A DNA stretch of 64,000 nucleotides from Nephrocerus scutellatus (taxonomy: Eukaryota > Arthropoda > Insecta > Diptera > Pipunculidae). Position 1 is the first letter of the stretch, and each line of letters opens with the position of its first letter. The translations under genes and the position numbers were made by a program. The notes under the pieces were generated by a model. It made no database searches. It was not told the DNA's origin and was given only the letters and a program-made list of their open reading frames with translations. Below, in pieces: positions 21,758 to 31,341 of the stretch. The stretch is taken from contig OX352766.1 of the NCBI GenBank assembly GCA_947095585.1, positions 22,372,939 through 22,436,938 of the forward strand, given 5' to 3'.

Positions 21758-24700
21758 AAGTTAACATAGGCAGAGGCAAAGAGGCCACAAACCTATTAGA
21801 ACAAACAATGGAGTAGAGAAATATAGATATAGCCTTAATTCAGGAACCCTTTATAAGTATGAAGGCGAACAATAACTTCACACTCTATCTGCCCAACAGG
21901 ACGGCGAGGGACCTTTCAGCGAAAACTGCAATAGTGGTGAGGAACAAGACCATCACGTCAATGCTACTCACGGAATTCACTGATGACTACTCGGTGACCG
22001 TGAAAATTACAAATGCAGTACCCAACTTAATATTGATGTCACTGTATTTGGAGCCAAAAGCCAGAATGAAAAGGCACCTCCAAAAGATAGAGAAAATCCT
22101 TCTAAGGTATCAGAAAAACCTTCTAATTGCTGGGGATATAAACTCCAAAAACACAATTTGGGGTGGAAATATCACGGATAGAAAAGGAGAAAGGTTCATG
22201 GATTTAATAGCCAAGGAAGGCTTACAAATAGAAAACAATTGCAACAGCGAGCCAACATTTTTTACCCCACGTGGCGAAAGCTGGATGGACGTTACCCTTA
22301 CTAAGGACATAATCATCGAGGAGTGGAAAGTGGAAACAACTGAAACACTCAGCGACCATAGGTACCTATCATACAAGATAAATACAGAGAGGGAACCGAT
22401 AACCATTGCTCGGTAATATAACCTGAAAATGGCAGATTGGGCACTCTTCAAGGAACACCTCAGCAACCACGACTGGGGATTAAATGCTGGAAGTCAGCTA
22501 GCTAATGTAAAGGCTGTAGAGATGCAAGAACTGGCCAACGCAGCTTGCAATATGTCCATGCCACTGAGACCCGGCGGCGTTGCCAAATAATGGTGGTTAA
22601 TTCATGGTGGTCCAGGGATCTAGAGAGACAAAGGAGGAAAGTAAGGAAAGCAAGAAGGAAGATACAAGAAACCAGGCATGAACCTTCAAGAGCAATTCTC
22701 AAAAATAAGTACAAATTAGAGAGAAATATGCTCAAGAGAATGATCAAAGAAGCTAAATTCCAGTCATTGAATAGGGTCTTAGAGGAAAATAATGCATAAA
22801 TGGACCCATGGGAAATCGCCCACAAAATAATAAATCCTAAAGGCAGGAAAAGGATGATAATAAAGTCCATACAAAGAGCCGATGGATCGTGGACACATAC
22901 CTTAAAGGAATCAACTCTGGAATTAATGAGAAAATACTTCCCAATGGACTCAAGAGCGGATGATTCTGTGCAGAATAGGGCGGACAGACAAGAAACATGC
23001 GTATGGCTAATGCATGACTGTCTGGATATCACAAGCTGTGATAAAGACTCGGCCGAAGAGAAAAGCCCCAGGTCCGGATAAATTTCCAACGGTAGCGCTG
23101 AAACCACTTTCAGAAGGAATTCTGGAAGAATGGAATGACGTACTAAACAGCTGCTTGAGACAAGGCAAATTTCCAGACATATGGAAAACAGCCGAGATAG
23201 CATGGCTGCCAAAACCGGATTCGGATGATGTCAGACCAATCTGTCTATTACCTACGATTGGCAAAATGTTTGATAAAATACTGGCAGATCGCTTAATGCA
23301 CCATTTATAATCAAAGGGAAAATTCTCTCCGAATCAGTACGGATTCAGGAGAACAAGGACAACAGCACAGGCTATTGAGAACCTAGTGGAAATAATCATC
23401 CAAAACAAAGCAAGGAAGATGCATACACTGACCATAGCAATGGACATAAAAAATGCTTTCAACTCAGCCTGGTATCCCAGACTAAAACTACTCTTGGCGA
23501 AAACCGGTTGCTCTGAGGAACTAGGAACGGCTATTGTAGATTTTCTACAAAATCGGAAAATACGATCAAATGGCGTTGAAATGCAAATGGAAAGAGGTGC
23601 CCCGCAAGGTTCATGCCTTGGCCCAGCTTTACGGTTAATTATCATGGAAGATTGGTTCGACGAAATGCGCAACGTACAAACGGACTCTAGAACATCCAAA
23701 CATAACCAAGCATTTGCGGATGACCAGATAATAGCCATATCAGGGACGTCCCTCATACGATTCGAAGAGTTATGGCTGCAAACCTGGAATAGCGGCAAAA
23801 AATGGGCAGAGAACAACAAGCTAAGTTATGCAACACATAAAACAGCAGCAATGTTCACACCATCGAAACCAGCAATAAGGCCACCACGTATTAAAGTATC
23901 AGAAGTATATACGAAGGAGCTATTAAACCACTCCTCTTATATGGTGCAGAACTATGGGGCAAAAACTCTGGAAATATATATTTCAGAAGAAACCTGCAAG
24001 CAGCGCAAAGACCATTTCTGTTAGCTCTGAGCAAAGCCTACAAAACAACGGCAAATCACTCAATACAGATCATGGCAAACCAGCCGCCTCTGTATCTGGA
24101 AGCCAGAAAAAGGTTCGAGATATATGAGGCTAGGAAAACTAGCCAATATCTGGAAAGGTTACCACCGAGTATATGGCCACATCCGGCCAGAATGAAAAGA
24201 AGAATGTACAATACCTGCGACGAAAGTATAGAAGACATAGGACCAAATGACATGTAGATATTTACAGATGCATGCACAACAGGAGCAGCATCAGGAATAG
24301 GCGCCATCATACTAGATGCAAACGCCTCACAAACAAGGAAATGGACTATCCAAAGTACACCCGAGATACACAGGGTCGAAATAACAGCAATTTGGAAAAC
24401 CCTAGAATGTTTGGACCCTAACACCAGAGGGAAAACAATAAACATTGTATCTGATTCGCAGATAGCTCTAGGGAAAATACGACAGCCAAAAAATGATGAT
24501 CCAGACATAACGCAGATCACCAATCGGCTGAATTTTTTCGAGGATAAAGGGAACATTATAGCATTACACTGGGCCAGAGGTCATGGTTCAGCAATAGTGG
24601 AAATGGAAGCGGTGGACCGCATGGCCAGAAAAGCGGCAACACTGTCCAACCGCGAAATTCAGCGAATAAAGACGCGCATGGGAAAATGGGCAGAAATTGG

Positions 24701-25075
24701 ATTCAGGAATGGAACAATTCCTCTTTTGGACGCGTTATTCACGACGTCGTGAAACAACCCACTGCTAAGTATACTCTCCTTGGACCAAAAGCAGTTTACC
24801 TGTTGTCGGGACATGGCCCTTTCAATAGGTACTTCCATCGGTTTGGAATTAAGCAAATTCAGGACCTGTGCTCCTGCCAATCGGATGTCGACGACATTCA
24901 GCATATACTAAATGATTGTACGCTCCCGCGGAGAGAGGAAGCAAGAAGAGAATTTAAGGAAAAACATGGACAACAAGCCATCGTACTTCAAATAGACGAT
25001 GACACAACAGATGAATACCTCTAGGAAGTGAATATGTTGCAGAAAATATGGTCTTCGAGTACGAAGACTAATATA
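21736..25075 (+). pseudogene. A4 ORF2 (endonuclease-RT-RNase H), heavily decayed
   Basis: Overlaps the ORF1 end by the same ATGGTAA-type junction. Endonuclease pieces (IQEPF, AGDINSKN, LSDHRYL) lie in 21859-22416. RT pieces follow at 22545-23310 and 23386-24024 (PICLLPTIGK, MDIKNAFNSAW, APQGSCLGP, AFADDQ). RNase H pieces are at 24240-24752, and a C-terminal CSCQSDVDDIQHILNDC lies in 24686-25024. Many stops and frameshifts and some internal loss (near 23920) show it is older than A1-A3. Confidence 0.85.
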
Positions 25076-25246
25076 CAAAAATAAGGAATAAAAGAGTCAG
25101 GAGACCCCGCTAATTATTGGAAGGTGGTTTGGTGGTTGGGTTCCCTTGCCTGTGGATTTGCTCTTTGCTGAAGTGGGGATGTTTTTGCGGCGTGCTTTAT
25201 ACCGAAAGGTGGGAAAGCGGAGGGCTTGCCCTCAAACTATATAATC
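25076..25246 (+). other. A4 3' UTR with terminal hairpin
   Basis: CCCCGCTAATTATTGGA and GGTTGGGTTCCCTTGCCTG match the other family A tails. The hairpin GAGGGC-TT-GCCCTC is at 25220-25233. Confidence 0.65.
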
Positions 25247-25260
25247 TGTCCCTATCTACA
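25247..25260 (+). repeat. R1 target-site duplication variant
   Basis: TGTCCCTATCTACA: last base changed from the consensus. Confidence 0.85.
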
Positions 25261-25316
25261 CTGGCTTAATACCGAAAGGTGGGAAAGCAGAGGGCTTGCC
25301 CTCAAACAATATCAAC
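25261..25316 (+). mobile_element. 56-bp stub of a family A 3' end
   Basis: TTAATACCGAAAGGTGGGAA and the hairpin GAGGGC-TT-GCCCTC match the last ~55 bp of A1-A4. It is flanked by target duplications on both sides, so it behaves as a separate, extremely 5'-truncated insertion. Confidence 0.75.
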
Positions 25317-25330
25317 TGTCCCTATCTACT
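25317..25330 (+). repeat. R1 target-site duplication
   Basis: TGTCCCTATCTACT. Confidence 0.9.
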
Positions 25331-25510
25331 GGGTCGCGGGGTCCGACTGCAGCATAATATAACACAGTTCTGTTGCAGGACTTAAAGCTACAGATTAAGA
25401 AACGGTTTACTCCAAAGGTCGGAACGCTGAGTAGCAAAATATAAGGAGTGGCTTAAAGGCGAAAGCCAGGTAAGCCCGGGGCTTAATCCCAAACTCCAAC
25501 CACGACTTCA
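25331..25510 (+). mobile_element. Third R1-type family, 180-bp 3' fragment, copy 1
   Basis: Non-coding unit starting GGGTCGCGGGGTCCGACTGC and ending CAACCACGACTTCA at the target word. It matches neither family A nor B tails except for the last few bases (ACTTCA, as in B2). It contains GC-rich stem material (GGCTTAAAGGCGAAAGCC and AAGCCCGGGGCTT). Confidence 0.65.
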
Positions 25511-25524
25511 TGTCCCTATCTACT
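25511..25524 (+). repeat. R1 target-site duplication
   Basis: TGTCCCTATCTACT between the two 180-bp units. Confidence 0.9.
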
Positions 25525-25704
25525 GGGCCGTGGGGTCCGACTGCAGCATAATACCTATCAGTTATGTTGCAGGACTTAAAACGACAGAATAAGAAACGGT
25601 TTACTCCAAATTGAGGACCGCTAAGTAGCAAAATATAAGGAGTGGCTTAAAGGCGAAAGCCAGGTAAGCCCGGGGCTCAATCCCCAACTCCAACCACGAC
25701 TTCA
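25525..25704 (+). mobile_element. Third R1-type family, 180-bp 3' fragment, copy 2
   Basis: Near-copy of 25331-25510 with scattered substitutions. Same start and same end, giving a 194-bp tandem period with the target word. Confidence 0.65.
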
Positions 25705-25718
25705 TGACCCTATCTACT
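25705..25718 (+). repeat. R1 target-site duplication variant
   Basis: TGACCCTATCTACT: one change (T to A) from the consensus. Confidence 0.85.
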
Positions 25719-25854
25719 GAGTTGAATTTTGGAATTCTCAGTGAGCAGACGTGCTAAAAATCGAGCGCTAGTTGTTTTTGTGTTGTGCAAAAATAATCCT
25801 TTATTGCAAAAAGACCAAATCCAAATCGAAATCAGTAATTTTTATTACTTCTAG
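25719..25854 (+). promoter_or_regulatory. B3 5' leader with hairpin
   Basis: Begins GAGTTGAATTTTGGAATTC. The hairpin AGTAAT-TTTT-ATTACT lies at 25834-25849, preceded by AATC as in A2 and A3. It is interrupted just afterwards by the dispersed-repeat block. Confidence 0.6.
25834..25849 (+). promoter_or_regulatory. Leader hairpin, B3
   Basis: AGTAAT-TTTT-ATTACT, identical to the A2 and A3 hairpins although B3 is family B. Confidence 0.6.
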
Positions 25855-26159
25855 TTAAGCAGGGTAGGCTGTGTCGAAGACACGGCCGTGGGTTTTGAGC
25901 GTGACAACGTCTGTCCGGGACGAAAGAAGAGAAAACAAAGATCTTGTTGTCTGTGGGACATAAACACGGACGGATATATTAAAAACAATTTCTATACTAA
26001 ATACAAGTCCTACGACTTGCACCGTAGATCATCACATACATCATCATCACATCACATTATATATAAATTATTTATAAGCGGATTTATATGTTCATAACAA
26101 TTTATTGTGAGGTGGTTACATATTAAATATTACATATCACTGCCCAAACACAGTAATGC
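25855..26159 (+). repeat. Dispersed repeat DR, partial copy
   Basis: GGGTAGGCTGTGTCGAAGAC, AACAAAGATCTTGTTGTCTG, a CATCATCATCACATCACA tract, TTTATAAGCGGATTTA and CCCAAACACAGTAATGCAG. The same blocks recur at 37440-37575, 46998-47120, 58740-58980 and 59630-59745. It runs straight into the 118-bp satellite. Confidence 0.75.
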
Positions 26160-26912
26160 AGAATTTCCATAGGATGAAATCTTATAGTCGCATCTTGGTC
26201 CTACATTCCGAATTTCATGCGAATCGCTTGAAAAATTGCTTTGCTCCAGAAATTCCAGACAATAATGATAATATCCCAGAATTTCCATAAAAAGAAATCT
26301 TATAGTCACATCTTAGTCCTACATTCCGAATTTCATGCGAATCGCTTGAAAAATTGCTTTGCTACAGAAATTCCAGACAATAATGATAATATCCCAGAAT
26401 TTCCATAAAAAGAAATCTTATAGTCACATCTTAGTCCTACATTCCGAATTTCATGCGAATCGCTTGAAAAATTGCTTTGCTACAGAAATTCCAGACAATA
26501 ATGATAATATCCCAGAATTTCCATAAAAAGAAATCTTATAGTCACATCTTAGTCCTACATTCCGAATTTCATGCGAATCGCTTGAAAAATTGCTTTGCTA
26601 CAGAAATTCCAGACAATAATGATAATATTCCAGAATTTCCATAAAAATAAATCTTATAGTCACATCTTAGTCCTACATTCCGAATTTCATGCGAATCGCT
26701 TGAAAAATTGCTTTGCTCCAGAAATTCCAGACATTAATTATTATATTCCAGAATTTCCATAGGAAGAAGTCTTATAGTAGCATCTTAGTCCTACATTCCG
26801 AATTTCATGCGAATCGCTTGAAATATTGCTTTGCTCCAGAAATTCCAGATAATATTCCAGAATTTCCCTAGGAAGAAGTCTTATAGTCGCATCTTAGTCC
26901 TACATTCCGAAT
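26160..26912 (+). repeat. 118-bp satellite, ~6.5 copies
   Basis: AGAATTTCC starts recur at 26160, 26278, 26396, 26514, 26632, 26750 (exact 118-bp steps) and 26859 (a 9-bp deletion). Unit includes TCCTACATTCCGAATTTCAT and GCGAATCGCTTGAAAAATTG. Same family as 59830-64000. Confidence 0.92.
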
Positions 26913-27726
26913 AAAAAAAAATAATAATAAACGTGAACCTAAACTATGACGCAGCGCGAAAAAGTGGACGGATAACCAAGGAAGAGGAAGACAAAGATAA
27001 GACCAGATGGTGAACCTTTGGTCAACGCCGTTCCTACAAGCGATGCCGAAGCAAGTGCTGAGGACATAAAGAGGAAGCAGAATGAACTTAAAAACGCGAA
27101 TAATGATGACTCCGGGGTAAGTAACTATATCGCTAATAAAAATAAAAAGGAAAAAACATTAGGTAATATGCTTGAGTGTCACATGAGAAAAATCTCTGGT
27201 GACTTAAGCGACTCATCTGTCGATATGACACTCGATGAGAAGGCCGACCTGCGTAAAATCAGGTCGACATGTGAGTCTGATACTGCTGAAGAAGTAGTAT
27301 CAACTAAAAAAATGGAAGACATTTCAAAAAAAGTCTTTCTTCTGGCTAAGTCTGAAAGCGATTTCTTATTCAACCACGTCACCGAATGGAAGAGCATATA
27401 TGACAAAAGGATAAGCCAATTGATGAACTTGAACTCTCACTTAAAAGGGAGAATTGAGACACTGGAGAAAATCCAGATGCGCACTGAGAGAAATCCTCCC
27501 CCCATTAGGTCACCTCCAACGATGGCACCCTCAATGATGGCACCCCGGACGATTACCCCAACGCGAGTTACTGTGGTTGAATCCCCAGCTGTCATTCACA
27601 AGCCGCCTGAGACTTGGTCCGTTGTGGTGAAAAGCAAGGGCAAGACAGTCTCAGCGAAAGAGTTAGCGGAAAAAGTCATCAGCAAAGTGTGCCCAGCTCT
27701 TGGAACAAGAGTTCATGAAGTAAAAC

Positions 27727-27731
27727 CCATC
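27727..27731 (+). repeat. 5-bp duplication, left of solo LTR
   Basis: CCATC, repeated at 28272-28276. Confidence 0.75.
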
Positions 27732-28271
27732 TGTTACGACTTCTAACCACTCTAAATAAATTGATGGCCGACAAAGCCAACAACCATGTTTAACACAAAT
27801 AAAAATATATAAAATGTATAATGTACTCGCGGCCTTAGTATCTAAGCCACCTATCGTAAAGTAAAAATAACACAATACTTGTATGAGCTGTAAAATAATT
27901 GATGTTCACCATTTTCTTACTTACTTCCTTTTTGCCATTAAAACGAGACTTGTACTTTTTATCACATACTGATACTGTCATTAAATATAGATTGAAATTG
28001 TTTGAAATAAAATTGAAATTGTTTGTTAAATTAGAAACTCTGTGCTGTGTTTTGAATTAAGCTTTGGCTTTTTAAATCGTATTGCTTATTTTTGCGACGA
28101 AATTCATAATCGGCTATTGGTGTAAAAATCCACACAACTATAGAAAGAACAAAGGCTCTTCTGATTGCTGCCTCTGCTGCAGGCATGCTTCGCAGAGCAT
28201 TTTGCATTTTTGCAAGTTTCATAGAAAACGGATTGTAATCGTGGGTCCTCAACAATCACACATATAAAACA
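27732..28271. mobile_element. Solo LTR, 540 bp
   Basis: Starts TGTTACGACTTC and ends ATAAAACA (TG...CA), flanked by CCATC on both sides. It sits inside the R1 ORF1, whose reading is resumed after it. A 5-bp duplication fits BEL/Pao or Copia class LTR elements. No internal coding sequence, so it is probably the product of LTR-LTR recombination. Confidence 0.78.
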
Positions 28272-28276
28272 CCATC
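28272..28276 (+). repeat. 5-bp duplication, right of solo LTR
   Basis: CCATC, followed by AAAAATGGAAGCGTTG of the R1 ORF1. Confidence 0.75.
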
Positions 28277-28300
28277 AAAAATGGAAGCGTTGTTGTACGC

Positions 28301-28312
28301 ACTCCGTCGATG
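28301..28312 (+). repeat. 12-bp duplication, left of RTE-like insertion
   Basis: ACTCCGTCGATG, encoding part of TPSM in R1 ORF1; repeated at 30744-30755. Confidence 0.8.
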
Positions 28313-30735
28313 TTGATTTCTGCAACACCAACAACCTTGTTATAGGAGGCACCATGTTTGAGCATAAGACTTGCCACAAGGTCAGCTGGGTGTCAACTGA
28401 CAGGCAATCATCATCCAATCAAATCGACCATGTGGCGATCAGCAGGCGTTTTAGGAGCTGTCTGTTAGACGTCCGAAACAGACGAGGAGCCGACATGGGT
28501 ATGGTACGTGATCATCACCTTATGGTAGCTACTGTCCAGTTACGTACTGCATCAGTTCATAGAATCCGCAATATCATCCGAATGCCTAGGTATAACATCG
28601 ACCGGCTAAAGATCCCCTCAGTACGCCAACAATTAAGGGATCATTTATCGCAAGGAGTGGAAGCAATCAGCAGCTCACTGCCGACAACCATCCAGGAACA
28701 TTGGAAGGCTGTGAAAAATGTTTTCACATCTGGAGCGGAAAGTATTGTTGGTAGAAGCCAGGCAAGGCACAGCACGTGGCTTACCGAAGATACCTGGAGG
28801 CGGATTGAAGAACGTAAACTACTTAAAGCTCGTATTGTAGATATCCCAGCAGTAGCGAGGAGCGAGCTAGAGTCCATGTATCGAAGAAAAATGAGAGAAG
28901 TGCAGCGTAGTGTAAGACGTGACAAGCGTAACTATATTAACAACCTGGCCTCAGAAGCAGAGGAAGCAGCGAGCCGGTGCGATAGCAGAACCGTTTACAG
29001 AATCACCAAAGAGCTGACAGGTGGTCACCGCTCTAGCCAACATCCGGTGAAAGGCCTAGATGGTACCGTACTCGTTTCAGATGAGGATCAGCTCAAGCGA
29101 TGGAAGGAGCATTTCTCTACGGTCCTTAACCGTGTATTTGCTAACGATATGCACCTAAATCAAGCGGAAATGCCGGAAGTAACAATTTCCCGAATTCGCA
29201 CCTCAACTCCCAGTAAAGACGAGATCGCTACCGCGATTAACGCACTAAAGAACAACAAGTCGGTAGGACTAGATGGTATACCCGCAGAGCTTCTGCGTGC
29301 AGCTCCAACGACATCAGCAGAGCTTTTATATCCTCTTGTAGAGAGAGCTTGGGAGGTAGAAAGTTTCCCCGAAGAGTGGAAGAAGGGAATGATTGTCAAG
29401 CTCCCTAAAAAAGGTAGTCTTATGGAGTGCGAAAACTGGAGAGGCATTTGCGTTCTCCCTGCAGTTGCAAAAGTAATAGCCAAAGTAGTACTTGAACGTA
29501 TTAAGGAACATCTGGAAGATACACTCGATGCCGAACAAGCAGGTTTCCGCACTGGATCCTCCTGTGTAGACCACATAAACACCCTGCGGATCATTATTGA
29601 ACAGTGCGTTGAATTCCGGTCACCACTGCACCTGCTGTTCATCGATTTTGAGAAGGCGTTTGACAGTGTCAACAGACAGTTTATCTGGCTTGCCTTGCGC
29701 AGGAGAGGTATACCCGATAAACTAATAGCTATTATTAAAGCAACCTATGATGGCTCTAAATGTCATGTGCTGCATAGAGGAAAGCTGTCAGAGGAATTCG
29801 AGATCCTAAGTGGGGTACGACAAGGTTGCATTCTATCGCCGATACTTTTTTTGTTGGTGATTAGCGATGTACTTCGCGCAGCTTTATCTACTGGAAACGG
29901 AGGAATTCGTTGGACTCTTACATCTCAACTCAAACATCTGGATTACGCTGACGACGTTTGTTTACTCTCACATAGAATTATGGAGCTGCACCAAATGACA
30001 ACAAATGTGGAGAGGGAGGCAAATGTTGCGGGTTTGAAGATTAATACTGCCAAAACCAAAATCATCAACCTCGGCACTAACTCAGTTACTCATGTTAACA
30101 TTGCTGGACAGCCGGTAGAGAGAGTAGAGAGTTTCCAATATCTTGGGAGTATTGTCTCGACCGAAGGTGGAACCGAACAGGACATTGCCAACCGAATCGG
30201 CAAAGCAAAATCGGTGTTTGGAATGATGTCCATGATATGGCGAAGCAATGCGATCAGCTTAAACACCAAGCTGCGACTGTTCCGCTCAAATGTTGAATCT
30301 GTGCTGTTGTATGGGTGCAGCACTTGGAAGGTGACCGCTACTATCACAAAAAGATTACAAACATTTGTAAATAGGTGCCTACGGAACATCATAAGGGTTT
30401 TCTGGCCTAACCGTATCTCTAACGAACATCTTTACCAGAGAACGGGTCAGGAACCAATAGGCACAACCATCCAACGACGGAAGTGGCAGTGGATTGGTCA
30501 TACACTCCGAAAAGGCGACAGTTCCATAGCAAACTACGCAATGCAATGGAACCCGTTATCTCAGGATGGTAGAAGAACGGGTCGTCCGAGAAATACATGG
30601 CGCAGAACAGTTGAGGAGGAGGCACGGCAATTGGGGAAGAGTTGGAGAGAGCTGAAGCTCATTGCCAGGAACCGCACGCGATGGCGCGTAGGCGTAGTAG
30701 AGGCCCTAGGACCCATAAGGGGATACAGGACATAA
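28313..30735 (+). CDS. RTE-like endonuclease (C-term)/reverse transcriptase, 5'-truncated but open
   Basis: Open from the insertion point through 30735; the first ATG is at 28354 (793 aa). The upstream frame encodes DFCNTNNLVIGGTMF, the end of an APE-type endonuclease, followed by NQIDHVAISRRF and DHHLMVATV. RT motifs follow: GLDGIPAELL (~residue 310), GICVLPAVAK, EQAGFRTGSSC, FIDFEKAFDSV (~430), GVRQGCILSP and LDYADDVCLLS (~530), then a C-terminal RRKWQWIGHTLRK and GRPRNTWRRTVEEE. This set matches the RTE/craniofacial-development-protein-2-like RT group. With no start codon context or endonuclease N-terminus it is probably inactive, but the uninterrupted frame suggests a recent insertion. 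Confidence 0.85.
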
Positions 30736-30743
30736 AGAAGAAG
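28313..30743 (+). mobile_element. 5'-truncated RTE-like non-LTR retrotransposon
   Basis: A 2.43-kb insertion with a 12-bp target duplication. It begins inside an endonuclease domain and ends shortly after the RT stop with an AAGAAGAAG tail instead of poly(A), as RTE-type elements often do. Both ends are set by the R1 ORF1 sequence that resumes on each side. Confidence 0.82.
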
Positions 30744-30755
30744 ACTCCGTCGATG
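30744..30755 (+). repeat. 12-bp duplication, right of RTE-like insertion
   Basis: ACTCCGTCGATG, then GCTGAACGGGAC continuing R1 ORF1. Confidence 0.8.
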
Positions 30756-31341
30756 GCTGAACGGGACAAGATAGTCGCGAATAAAAAGTTCGAAGAAATG
30801 GGGCTCGATGTTTCGGTAAACGAAAAACTTTGAGCAAAGATTGTAATACAGAATGTATTATCGGCTATCTCAGACGATGAACTGATGACTGAGATCCATT
30901 CAAAGAACTTGAATGAAGCTATGTATTTTGAAGAATTCAACAAAGGCGCTAGATTCGTCAGCCGACCAAAAAAAGATGGAGCCGATGCAGTAGCAAATGT
31001 GGTTTGCAACTTGGTTGGTGCATAAAAGTACCAACCAAGTTGCAAATATTCTTCTTAAGGCCCGTCGATGCTGTTTTGTGGTACTCCTACGTAGTTAGGG
31101 AACAAGATCCTATTATGGGCTGTTTCCGCTGCATTGGTTTTGACCATCGGGTATCTGAGTGCAGGCACAAAGAGAACGTTTGCCGTCGTTGTGGCGGCGC
31201 AGGTCACCTTGCTTCGCGGTGTGAGAAAATGCCACACTGTCGGAACTGCTCCTTAAGAGGTCATCCTGCTGCATATCTAATGATGTCAGCTGCTTGCCCG
31301 ATATACAGCAATCTTGTCGCCAAGGTGAACTCTAGACATTA

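Larger units (their letters stand above)
18304..25246 (+). mobile_element. R1 unit: B-like 5' end, long foreign leader, then family A copy A4
   Basis: Between two target duplications lie a short B-like 5' end (18304-~18430), about 2.5 kb of mostly unassigned DNA including a minisatellite, and then a decayed family A element (ORF1 from about 20977, ORF2 from 21736, family A 3' UTR with hairpin to 25246). Whether this is one element with insertions or two elements that lost a junction cannot be decided by eye. Confidence 0.7.

Noticed and set aside
4009..25718. Functional 28S rRNA gene fragments
   Set aside because: Only the 14-bp target word is present at each junction; no adjoining 28S sequence is visible.
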